Below are positions 1-4,695 of a stretch of DNA of 6,166 nt, in pieces (the stretch's first letter is position 1; the number at the start of each line of letters is the position of its first letter). The translations under genes and the position numbers were made by a program. Below the pieces are notes generated by a model. That model was not told the DNA's origin and did no database searches. It was given only the letters and a program-made list of their open reading frames with translations. The stretch comes from Elusimicrobiota bacterium (GTDB lineage: Bacteria > Elusimicrobiota > Elusimicrobia > UBA1565 > UBA9628), in the NCBI GenBank assembly GCA_023249695.1, contig JAHFCD010000155.1:1-6166 (forward strand), in the 5' to 3' direction.

Positions 1-615
1 CGCGCCGAGCTCGCCGGACACCATGCGCGAGGGGTCGCCGGGAGGCGGAACCGGCTCGCCGGACTCGACGTAGGCCCAGTCCGGCTTGCGCCACTGCGGG
101 TTGATCGACTTGCCGATCACGCGGAACTCGCCGCGCGGCGTCACGAACTCCCACTTGCGCCCGCTCTTGGCGTCCTTGAGCACGCCGCCCCGGCCGACGG
201 AGACGTCCGCCTGCCAGAGGAGCTTGGGACCGGTCTTCACGTAGAGCTTGTTGGCCTTCGCGTCGATGACGAGATGGAGCGTCCCCTTCAGGCGCTTGGC
301 CACCTTCGCGCGCAGGAGGGCGACCTCCCCCTCGATGGCCTTCTGCGTTCGCAGATACCCCTTGTCCTCGGGAAGAATGTTCGGGATGTCCTGGAGGAAG
401 CGCGCGTCGACGGCGCGCTCGCCGGAATCCCGCACGAGCGCCCGCAGGCGCCGGGCGCCGTCGTCGAGCGCCCGCGACTCGTCGTCCAGGCGGCCCGCGT
501 CGCGGCTCAGCGCCGACGCGTCTCGCGAGATGGCGCAGACGCGCCAGCCGAACGCGCCGGTCCAAAGCACGAGCGCCAGCGGATAGACCGTCCGGCCGAA
601 CGAGTTCTCGCTCAC
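1..615 (-). CDS. Membrane-anchored L,D-transpeptidase (YkuD-type), C-terminus missing
   Basis: The reading frame is open from a GTG at 615 to the left edge: 205 codons and no stop. An in-frame TAA lies at 627-625 and no ATG occurs before codon 198, so GTG 615 is the only plausible start. Residues 9-29 are hydrophobic and look like a signal anchor. Residues 30-66 are rich in R, D, L and A and could form a coiled-coil stalk. From about residue 113 the sequence reads like the first half of a YkuD domain: a LHLVIDAKANKLYV strand, a VGRGG turn, then TPRGEFRVIGKSINPQW and PDWAYVESGEPVPPPGDPS. Enzymes of this family cross-link or anchor peptidoglycan from the periplasm. The catalytic motif (His, then Ser/Thr-His-Gly-Cys) would lie beyond the window, so activity cannot be verified. 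The gene follows the lipoprotein gene by 17 nt and is probably co-transcribed. It has no Shine-Dalgarno sequence, but a -10-like hexamer lies 6 nt before the GTG. Confidence 0.82.
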   Translation of the reverse strand, partial: MSENSFGRTVYPLALVLWTGAFGWRVCAISRDASALSRDAGRLDDESRALDDGARRLRALVRDSGERAVDARFLQDIPNILPEDKGYLRTQKAIEGEVALLRAKVAKRLKGTLHLVIDAKANKLYVKTGPKLLWQADVSVGRGGVLKDAKSGRKWEFVTPRGEFRVIGKSINPQWRKPDWAYVESGEPVPPPGDPSRMVSGELGA

Positions 616-621
616 GACGGT

Positions 622-627
622 ATTTTA
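622..627 (-). promoter_or_regulatory. -10-like hexamer TAAAAT before the L,D-transpeptidase start
   Basis: Read on the minus strand, TAAAAT (one mismatch to TATAAT) ends exactly 6 nt before the GTG at 615. This would place the transcript start at the G of the start codon. No good -35 hexamer is visible 16-19 nt upstream. The hexamer also contains the upstream in-frame TAA, so it could be chance. It would give the transpeptidase its own leaderless transcript in addition to readthrough from the lipoprotein gene. Confidence 0.4.
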
Positions 628-632
628 CGAAA

Positions 633-1169
633 TCAGGGGAGAGGAATTTCGTCCGTCGGGAGGTCGTCGGGCCCGCTGACCTTGGGCGCGCGGCGCTCGG
701 CGCTCAGCGACGCGAGCGCGCGCGAGGCGGCGTCCGCGATCTCATCGGCGGATTCGAAGGCGTCCCCGCGCGGGTGACCGACCGAGCGCAGCACGGCGTC
801 GCCCGTGCGCGCGTCGAGCGCGGAGATCTCCAGCGCGCGCCAGGACGGATCGAGCGCCAGAAACACGACCGCGTCCGCGCCGGTCGCGCGGCGGATTTCG
901 TCGAGCAGGCGCGGGTTCGTCGCGGCCTCGAGGCCCAAGGCCGAGCCCGCCAGGACGCTGTCGGACTCCTCGAGCGAGGACGCCGTCAGGCCCAAGGCTT
1001 CGAGGCGTTTAACGAGGGCGCGGGATATCTCGACGCCCTTGCCGCGCGAGCCCCGCGTCGCGGCGACGGCCACGGTTTGAGCGCGAAAGGAGACCGAGCG
1101 CGAAAGGTTGTCGGCGTGCTCGCCCGAGGCGCAGGCGGCCAAGAGGAGTACCGGCAGGAGGAGGCGCAC
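633..1169 (-). CDS. Small outer-membrane-type lipoprotein with a TolB-N/CsgG-like fold
   Basis: A 178-residue protein starting at GTG 1169. Residues 1-12 are a short positively started hydrophobic signal, followed by a lipobox LLAAC with the lipidated cysteine at C13. Residue +2 is Ala rather than Asp, which by the Lol rule favours the outer membrane. The mature part has the alternating pattern seen in CsgG, FlgO and TolB-N-like lipoproteins: a strand (VAVAAT, 33-38), a helix with paired L residues (48-59), a helix ending in TGADAVVFLAL (96-106), a strand and turn ISALDARTGDAVL (115-127), and an Ala-rich helix (139-155). The fold assignment is by pattern only. The tail (160-178) is Pro- and acid-rich and probably disordered. 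No enzyme motif is seen. It precedes the L,D-transpeptidase by 17 nt, so an envelope role is a reasonable inference. No Shine-Dalgarno sequence is visible. Confidence 0.78.
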   Translation of the reverse strand: MRLLLPVLLLAACASGEHADNLSRSVSFRAQTVAVAATRGSRGKGVEISRALVKRLEALGLTASSLEESDSVLAGSALGLEAATNPRLLDEIRRATGADAVVFLALDPSWRALEISALDARTGDAVLRSVGHPRGDAFESADEIADAASRALASLSAERRAPKVSGPDDLPTDEIPLP

Positions 1170-1175
1170 GGCTCT

Positions 1176-1204
1176 AGTATGGAAGACGAAAGCCCGGGCG
1201 TCCA
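1176..1204 (-). promoter_or_regulatory. Candidate promoter of the lipoprotein-transpeptidase unit
   Basis: On the minus strand TGGACG (1204-1199, 4 of 6 matches to TTGACA) is followed by a 17-nt spacer and CATACT (1181-1176, 4 of 6 matches to TATAAT). The -10 ends 6 nt before GTG 1169, so the transcript would start at or next to the start codon. The -35 lies in the loop and 3' arm of the terminator hairpin of the preceding gene, so termination and initiation share sequence here. Both hexamers are imperfect. Confidence 0.42.
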
Positions 1205-1212
1205 GGCCCGGG
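1193..1212 (-). terminator. Rho-independent-like terminator after the RRM gene
   Basis: Directly after the TAG stop (1218-1216), the arms at 1206-1212 and 1193-1199 are complementary: 7 perfect G/C pairs (CCCGGGC with GCCCGGG) and a 6-nt loop. On the minus strand the hairpin is followed by CTTTCGTCTT, an imperfect T-rich tract. The plus-strand side has no T tract, so the terminator serves the minus strand. An alternative 6-bp stem (1211-1216 with 1198-1203) overlaps both arms and is mutually exclusive with it. Confidence 0.6.
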
Positions 1213-1215
1213 ACG

Positions 1216-1704
1216 CTACCAGCCGTCGTTCTCGTCGTCGTGGCCCTTGCCGCCCTTCTTGCCGCCCTTGCCGCCCTTCTTCTCGAAGCCCTCGCCGCGG
1301 GGCTTCTTCTTGTTGTCGTAGCGGTTCTTACGGTCCGCGAAGGCGGGCTTATCCGCGCCGAAATTGGGGTTGCGGTCGCCGAAGCCGCCGCCGCCGCCCG
1401 AGGGCTTGGGGCCGCCGAAGCTGGGGCGCGGGGCGAAGCCGCCCGCGGGGCGCGGCTCCATCGGGCGAGCCTCGTTGACCATGATGCGGCGCGTGCCGAG
1501 CGTGAAATTGTTGTACTTCAGGAGCGCGGCCTGGGCCTGCTCGTCGGTCGTCATCTCGACGAAGCCGAAGCCCTTCGACTTGTTGAGGACGCGGTCGATG
1601 ATCACCTTCGCGCTCACGACGGTCCCGCAGGCGCCGAACAGCTCCTTCAACTGAGCATCGTTCATCTCGTACGGCAGGCCGCCCACGAACAGCTTCTTAC
1701 CCAT
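1216..1704 (-). CDS. RRM-family RNA-binding protein with Gly/Lys-rich tail
   Basis: A 162-residue protein with one RNA recognition motif over residues 3-80. RNP2 is LFVGGL (5-10) and RNP1 is KGFGFVEM (44-51), with the aromatic residues used to stack on RNA bases present. This matches the small single-RRM proteins of cyanobacteria and some other bacteria, which bind single-stranded RNA in the cytoplasm. Residues 81-162 are low complexity: a Pro/Gly/Phe segment with a five-Gly run (103-107), a basic segment (125-136), then GGKGG/KK repeats (144-154) and an acidic end DDENDGW. The tail is probably disordered and may add nonspecific RNA or protein contacts. Its DNA is a short imperfect tandem repeat (about 1246-1284), so tail length could vary between strains. 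ATG 1704 is supported by AAGGAGAG 8 nt upstream. The specific RNA target is unknown. Confidence 0.93.
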   Translation of the reverse strand: MGKKLFVGGLPYEMNDAQLKELFGACGTVVSAKVIIDRVLNKSKGFGFVEMTTDEQAQAALLKYNNFTLGTRRIMVNEARPMEPRPAGGFAPRPSFGGPKPSGGGGGFGDRNPNFGADKPAFADRKNRYDNKKKPRGEGFEKKGGKGGKKGGKGHDDENDGW

Positions 1705-1712
1705 TTCTCAAT

Positions 1713-1720
1713 CTCTCCTT
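1713..1720 (-). promoter_or_regulatory. Shine-Dalgarno sequence of the RRM gene
   Basis: AAGGAGAG on the minus strand, 8 nt before ATG 1704. It is one of the strongest ribosome binding sites in the window and fixes the start. It contrasts with the neighbouring lipoprotein and transpeptidase genes, which have none. Confidence 0.8.
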
Positions 1721-1754
1721 GCGCCATCCCGTCTCGGCAGCCGGCACCGACGAT

Positions 1755-1760
1755 ATTCTA
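1755..1760 (-). promoter_or_regulatory. Candidate -10 element of the RRM gene
   Basis: TAGAAT (5 of 6 matches to TATAAT) on the minus strand, in the 83-nt gap between the DDAH stop (1788) and ATG 1704. It would give a leader of roughly 45 nt that includes the Shine-Dalgarno sequence. The -35 is weak (best candidate ATGGCT or TGGCTT at about 1784-1778). The same hexamer precedes the zinc-ribbon gene at 3292-3297. Confidence 0.42.
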
Positions 1761-1787
1761 TCAAGCCGACGGCTCAGAAGCCATAGA

Positions 1788-2567
1788 TTACCCGGCCGCG
1801 AACAGGAGGCTCAGGCAGGTCAGCCCCGCCTCGGCCTTGGCCAACTCCGACATCGGCGTCGAAACCGGCGCAAAGCCCTCGGCCCGCAAGGTCTCGAGGG
1901 TAAGGGCGTGCTCCGTCGGATACAAAAGCTCCGTGCCCAGCCGCAAGGCGTTCGCGGCAAAGGGCTCCCCCTGCGCGACGGGGATGACGCGGTAGCCCGA
2001 GAACGGGGCAAGATCCGCCCAGCGCGGGTTGGCGAGGACCGCCCCGTCGCCGAGCGCCGTGACCGCGGTCTTCAGGTGGAGGCAGCCGGTCAGCCGGACG
2101 ACGCGGACCGCGAACCCGTCCGCGACGGTGGCATCCGTCAGCTGGCGGATGCCGTCCGCATTGGTCCGCGTCGAAAGCCCGACGTACAGCGTCTTTCCGG
2201 CCCGCAGCACGTCGCCGCCGTCGAGCGTCCCCGGCCCGCGGATCTTGACGATCCGCTTGCCGAGGCCGCGAAGGACGGCCTCCACGCTCTCGGACTCTTG
2301 ACGCCGCGACTCGGCTCCGGGGCGGGCGAGGATCGCGAGCCGGTCGAGGACGACGGCAGTATCCTCGACGAAGACCCCGTCGGCATGCTTGGGAAGATCC
2401 GGGAGATAACGTACGTCCGCGCCGAGCCGCGCGAGCGCGGCGCAGTATTGCGCGTGCTGGAAGGTCAGCCGCGCGAAATCGATCGGGCGTCGGCCGATAA
2501 AGGTGAGCTCGCACCGGGCGATCTCCGGGCTCGGACGGCGGACCAGCGCGACTAATTTTGTCGGCAC
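1788..2567 (-). CDS. ddaH: Dimethylarginine dimethylaminohydrolase-like enzyme
   Basis: A 259-residue protein of the guanidino-group-modifying (amidinotransferase/arginine deiminase) superfamily, of normal length for DDAH. DDAH hydrolyses N-omega-methylated arginines to citrulline plus methylamine or dimethylamine in the cytoplasm. The DDAH landmarks appear in order: FVEDTAVV (66-73, with substrate-binding E68 and D69), RPGAESRR (82-89), GTLDGGDVL (113-121), GLSTRTNADG (130-139, with R134), CLHLKTAV (162-169, with catalytic H164), AANALRLG (204-211), and KAEAGLTCLSLLF (244-256) with the catalytic nucleophile C251. All expected catalytic residues are present. The GTG at 2567 fits the family N-terminus, in which the first strand reads ALVRRPS. 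There is no Shine-Dalgarno sequence and no -10 element, and the upstream stop is only 10 nt away, so translation probably depends on the membrane-protein gene upstream. An arginine deiminase-like substrate cannot be excluded. Confidence 0.9.
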   Translation of the reverse strand: MPTKLVALVRRPSPEIARCELTFIGRRPIDFARLTFQHAQYCAALARLGADVRYLPDLPKHADGVFVEDTAVVLDRLAILARPGAESRRQESESVEAVLRGLGKRIVKIRGPGTLDGGDVLRAGKTLYVGLSTRTNADGIRQLTDATVADGFAVRVVRLTGCLHLKTAVTALGDGAVLANPRWADLAPFSGYRVIPVAQGEPFAANALRLGTELLYPTEHALTLETLRAEGFAPVSTPMSELAKAEAGLTCLSLLFAAG

Positions 2568-2577
2568 TTCGCGCGGG

Positions 2578-3105
2578 CTACTGAGGCGCCGCCGCGACGT
2601 CGGGCATAAGGGTTCCCGCGATGCTCAACGCCAGGAAAAGTCCCCCGACGACGACGCCGAGGATGTTCAGGCCGGAAAAACGGGAGTTCACCTCGTGGCC
2701 GGGGAAGTCATGGCGGTTGATCTCATTGGCCGCGGTCTGCACGGGCAGCATGAAGAAAACCGCGAAATGGGTCACGAGCCAGTAGGGATCGGGCAGCCGC
2801 CATAGGACCGTGGCCAAGAACCAGCCGACCGCCATGGCGTTGGCGTCGAAGTTTTTCGGCAAGCCCCGTTTCTCCGCGGCGTCCTGGATATCCTTGAAGC
2901 ACGGGTGGCAGAAGAACGGGGCGAAAAAGGCCCGCCAGAACGGCTTGATCGCCAACGCGTCGCGTTTTTTGATGAGGGTCCAGTTCTGATAAAACCAATA
3001 CAGGCCGTAAAGGCCGAACGTGCTCAGCGTCATCACCAGAAGCTTCCGGTTCGAGACGGAAAAATAAGGGAGCTCGGCCGGGGCGGCTTCGATTTGGTCG
3101 GTCAT
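2578..3105 (-). CDS. Multi-pass membrane protein, N-terminus resembling DUF4234
   Basis: A 175-residue integral membrane protein of unknown function. Hydrophobic stretches lie at about 22-39 (the segment TFGLYGLYWFYQNW is typical of DUF4234-like proteins), 59-70, 90-104, 108-126 and 146-166. The motif KPFWRAFFAPFFC (54-66) follows a basic loop. C66 and C70 sit close together in the second hydrophobic stretch. No catalytic motif is recognised. I chose ATG 3105 because GGAGG lies 4 nt upstream and a near-consensus promoter sits immediately before it. A longer frame from GTG 3174 would begin upstream of that promoter and adds a polar stretch that looks noncoding. The DDAH gene follows after 10 nt, so the two are probably co-transcribed, but no functional link can be read from the sequence. 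Confidence 0.82.
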   Translation of the reverse strand: MTDQIEAAPAELPYFSVSNRKLLVMTLSTFGLYGLYWFYQNWTLIKKRDALAIKPFWRAFFAPFFCHPCFKDIQDAAEKRGLPKNFDANAMAVGWFLATVLWRLPDPYWLVTHFAVFFMLPVQTAANEINRHDFPGHEVNSRFSGLNILGVVVGGLFLALSIAGTLMPDVAAAPQ

Positions 3106-3109
3106 GGGG

Positions 3110-3114
3110 CCTCC
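3110..3114 (-). promoter_or_regulatory. Shine-Dalgarno sequence deciding the membrane-protein start
   Basis: GGAGG on the minus strand with a short 4-nt spacing to ATG 3105. Together with the promoter just upstream, it argues against the longer frame from GTG 3174. Confidence 0.65.
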
Positions 3115-3123
3115 GTCGATCGT

Positions 3124-3152
3124 TTTATAGCCCGATTGAGGCGGGTTGTCAA
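3124..3152 (-). promoter_or_regulatory. Near-consensus sigma-70 promoter of the membrane protein-DDAH unit
   Basis: On the minus strand a perfect TTGACA (3152-3147), a 17-nt spacer and TATAAA (3129-3124, 5 of 6). The expected start is near 3117, leaving a leader of about 12 nt that contains GGAGG before ATG 3105. It is the best promoter in the window and suggests strong housekeeping-type expression. Confidence 0.85.
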
Positions 3153-3204
3153 TCCCCAGGGGCTCCAAGTTCACGGGGTTTCGGGCGGCGGATGGGAGAC
3201 AGGT

Positions 3205-3218
3205 TTATCTCAAGATAA
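3205..3218. repeat. A+T-rich palindrome in the divergent region
   Basis: TTATCT-CA-AGATAA is a perfect 6-bp inverted repeat with a 2-nt centre. It sits between the divergent membrane-protein and zinc-ribbon genes and stands out in otherwise G+C-rich DNA. The form suits a dimeric regulator, but it lies about 90 nt from either predicted transcript start, so the role is unknown. Confidence 0.5.
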
Positions 3219-3268
3219 TCGAACACGGTCACGCCTAAACCGGTCATGGAATCGGATTTTCACCGGCG

Positions 3269-3284
3269 CTTCCAGCGTTGGAAG
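3269..3284. repeat. Inverted repeat CTTCCA-GCGT-TGGAAG upstream of the zinc-ribbon gene
   Basis: A perfect 6-bp inverted repeat with a 4-nt centre. It covers the -35 and spacer region of the candidate promoter at 3292-3297 and lies 19 nt before ATG 3304. The position would suit a repressor site or an activator site replacing a weak -35. Confidence 0.45.
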
Positions 3285-3291
3285 TGTATTG

Positions 3292-3297
3292 TAGAAT
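3292..3297 (+). promoter_or_regulatory. -10 element TAGAAT, leaderless geometry, zinc-ribbon gene
   Basis: TAGAAT (5 of 6 matches to TATAAT) ends exactly 6 nt before ATG 3304, predicting transcription from the A of the ATG. No Shine-Dalgarno sequence is present. No convincing -35 exists; the inverted repeat at 3269-3284 occupies that place. Confidence 0.55.
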
Positions 3298-3303
3298 GGG
3301 CGC

Positions 3304-3747
3304 ATGGCTCCCCCGCCGATGAAGTGCCCGCGCTGCGCCAAGGCGCTCTATCCGCATCCGGTGGCGAGCACGGAGATCGACGTCTGCCTGTCCTGCGAGG
3401 GCGTGTGGTTCGACGAAGGGGAAATCCGCCGGATCATCGCGGCCGAGCCGAACTACGCGGCCTCGGCCTTGGCCGCTTCGTGGAGCGGGGCCCCCATCGC
3501 GGAGGAACTTTCCTCGCCTCGCGAGCTCGCCTGCCCGCGCTGCGGTTTGCTCATGAGCCGATTTTTCTACGAAGGCAAGCGGCAGGCGCTCGTGGACGGC
3601 TGCTCGAACCGCTGCGGCCTCTGGGCGGATGACGGCGAGGTCCGCGCGATTTTCGAGGGGACCAAGACGGCGAGCCCCCCTCCTCCGCCCGCGCTCTGGT
3701 CCGCGCTCGGCAGGCTCCTCAAGCGCATCGTGGATCGCCGCGGCTGA
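3304..3747 (+). CDS. Double zf-TFIIB-type zinc-ribbon protein
   Basis: A 147-residue cytoplasmic protein with two zinc ribbons of the zf-TFIIB kind found in bacterial proteins of unknown function. Ribbon 1 (residues 7-45): C8 and C11 in CPRC, C28 and C31 in CLSC, then the family signature EGVWFDEGEIRRI. Ribbon 2 (76-118): C77 and C80 in CPRC, C100 and C104, then CGLWADDGEVRAIF. The second pair of ribbon 2 is CX3C, not the usual CX2C, so its metal geometry may differ. A five-proline linker (125-129) leads to a short amphipathic basic helix (131-147), possibly a docking segment. ATG 3304 is favoured by the -10 element 6 nt upstream; M6 (3319) is the alternative start. It is the only plus-strand gene here, divergent from the membrane protein and convergent with the ferredoxin. 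The molecular role is unknown. Confidence 0.9.
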   Translation: MAPPPMKCPRCAKALYPHPVASTEIDVCLSCEGVWFDEGEIRRIIAAEPNYAASALAASWSGAPIAEELSSPRELACPRCGLLMSRFFYEGKRQALVDGCSNRCGLWADDGEVRAIFEGTKTASPPPPPALWSALGRLLKRIVDRRG

Positions 3748-3753
3748 GCCGCG
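3739..3753. terminator. Short hairpin between convergent genes
   Basis: CGCGGC-TGA-GCCGCG forms a 6-bp G/C stem whose 3-nt loop is the stop codon of the zinc-ribbon gene. It lies in the 13-nt gap and gene end between convergent zinc-ribbon and ferredoxin genes. Neither strand shows a U-rich tract after it, so intrinsic termination is doubtful; it could stall polymerase or protect 3' ends. Confidence 0.3.
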
Positions 3754-3760
3754 AAGGGGT

Positions 3761-4213
3761 CTACTTCGGGCTCATCAGCCCCGGAACGACGGGGTTCTGC
3801 TTGCCGAAAAGCTCGAGGACAATCGGGTCCGTCTTCGCGGCCTTGCCCACGAAGCCGCGGATCTCCTCGGGGACGAGCTCGGGATTGAGGTAAACGGCAT
3901 GGTCGTGCGTGAGCTGAGAGTCGAGCGAGGTCTGGTCGCCGGCGACGGTCGGGGTCGGAACCATGCGGATCGTGTCCCACGGGCAGTCCTTCGCGCACAG
4001 GTTGCAGCCGATGCAGATGTCGTAGTTAACGTAGACGCCCTTGGCCGACGGCTCCTCGTCGCCGAACTTCTCGATGCAGGACGGCACCGGACACACGGCG
4101 ATGCAGACCTCGCAGCCGGTGCAGGCGTCGAGGTTGATCAGCGCCTTGATCTTGGCCTTCGACGCCCCTTTGACGAGGGCGGCGCGGCGGGCGTCGTTCT
4201 GGGGAGCGGGCAT
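3761..4213 (-). CDS. Two-[4Fe-4S] ferredoxin with C-terminal extension
   Basis: A 150-residue cytoplasmic electron carrier with two cluster motifs. The first is C31, C34, C37, C41-Pro (CxxCxxCxxxCP); the second is C67, C70, C73, C77-Pro. All eight cluster ligands are present, and the final Cys of each motif binds the opposite cluster in this fold. An additional C46 lies after the first motif. The N-terminal 27 residues are basic, and about 70 residues (78-150) follow the second motif without recognisable domains, longer than a minimal bacterial ferredoxin. The ATG at 4213 overlaps the TAA of the peroxiredoxin gene (TAATG), with GGAGG at 4225-4221 seven nt upstream inside that gene, so translation is coupled. 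The context suggests an electron donor connected to thiol or peroxide metabolism, but the partner reductase is not in the window. Confidence 0.92.
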   Translation of the reverse strand: MPAPQNDARRAALVKGASKAKIKALINLDACTGCEVCIAVCPVPSCIEKFGDEEPSAKGVYVNYDICIGCNLCAKDCPWDTIRMVPTPTVAGDQTSLDSQLTHDHAVYLNPELVPEEIRGFVGKAAKTDPIVLELFGKQNPVVPGLMSPK

Positions 4214-4689
4214 TAGACGGCCTCCAGGATGGATTCGGCGTGGCCGGCGACGGACACCTTGCGCTCGGCCTGCACGATGCGTCCCGTCGGGCCGATCACG
4301 AAGGTCGAGCGCACCACGCCCATGAACTTGCGGCCGTACAGGGTCTTCTCCTTCCAGACGCCGTAGGCATGACAGATTTCCTTGTCCTCGTCGACGAGAA
4401 GCGGAAACGGCAGGCCGTGCTTGGCCTTGAAGCCGGCATGGGACTTCGCCGCGTCGGGGCTCACGCCGAAGATGCGCGCGCCTTTCTTGACGAACGCGTC
4501 GTAGCGGTCGCGGAAGTCGCAGGCCTCGGTCGTGCAGCCCGAGGTGTTGTCCTTCGGATAGAAGTAGAGAACGACGGTCTTGCCCTTGAGCGCCTTGAGC
4601 GTCCAGGTGCGGCCGGTCTCGTCGGAGGCGGAGAAATTAGGGGCCTTGTCGCCGACGGCGACGGCCTTCGTCGTCTTAGTTGCGGGCAT
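4213..4689 (-). CDS. bcp: Peroxiredoxin, BCP/PrxQ subfamily
   Basis: A 158-residue thiol peroxidase that reduces H2O2 and organic hydroperoxides in the cytoplasm. The peroxidatic cysteine C52 lies in YPKDNTSGCTTEAC and the resolving cysteine C57 is five residues later, the PrxQ arrangement. T49 and R127 (in RSTFVIG) complete the active site. Length matches the family (about 155 residues). I start at ATG 4689 (MPATKTTK) rather than the longer GTG at 4725. The longer version overlaps the kinase stop and adds 12 residues that are not family-like, and a good promoter sits between the two starts. That promoter places transcription at the ATG itself; no Shine-Dalgarno sequence is present. The ferredoxin gene follows with a 1-nt overlap. 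Confidence 0.95.
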   Translation of the reverse strand: MPATKTTKAVAVGDKAPNFSASDETGRTWTLKALKGKTVVLYFYPKDNTSGCTTEACDFRDRYDAFVKKGARIFGVSPDAAKSHAGFKAKHGLPFPLLVDEDKEICHAYGVWKEKTLYGRKFMGVVRSTFVIGPTGRIVQAERKVSVAGHAESILEAV

Positions 4690-4695
4690 CGAGGC

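Noticed and set aside
1246..1284. Possible CRISPR or minisatellite from repeated CCGCCCTT units
   Set aside because: The units are short, imperfect and in frame with the RRM protein, encoding GGKGG/KK; there are no spacers of regular length.
1108..1995. Plus-strand open frame of 295 codons with a hydrophobic Ala/Leu/Val stretch resembling membrane helices
   Set aside because: The hydrophobic part is the reverse complement of the Lys/Gly repeat tail of the RRM gene. The frame runs antisense across the RRM and DDAH genes and has no Shine-Dalgarno sequence or promoter.
1774..2514. Second minus-strand frame overlapping the DDAH gene (246 codons)
   Set aside because: It is an Arg-rich out-of-frame translation with no motifs, whereas the DDAH frame has all catalytic landmarks.
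3106..3174. N-terminal extension of the membrane protein from GTG 3174
   Set aside because: The extension would span a near-consensus promoter and a GGAGG that both point to ATG 3105, and the added 23 residues look noncoding.
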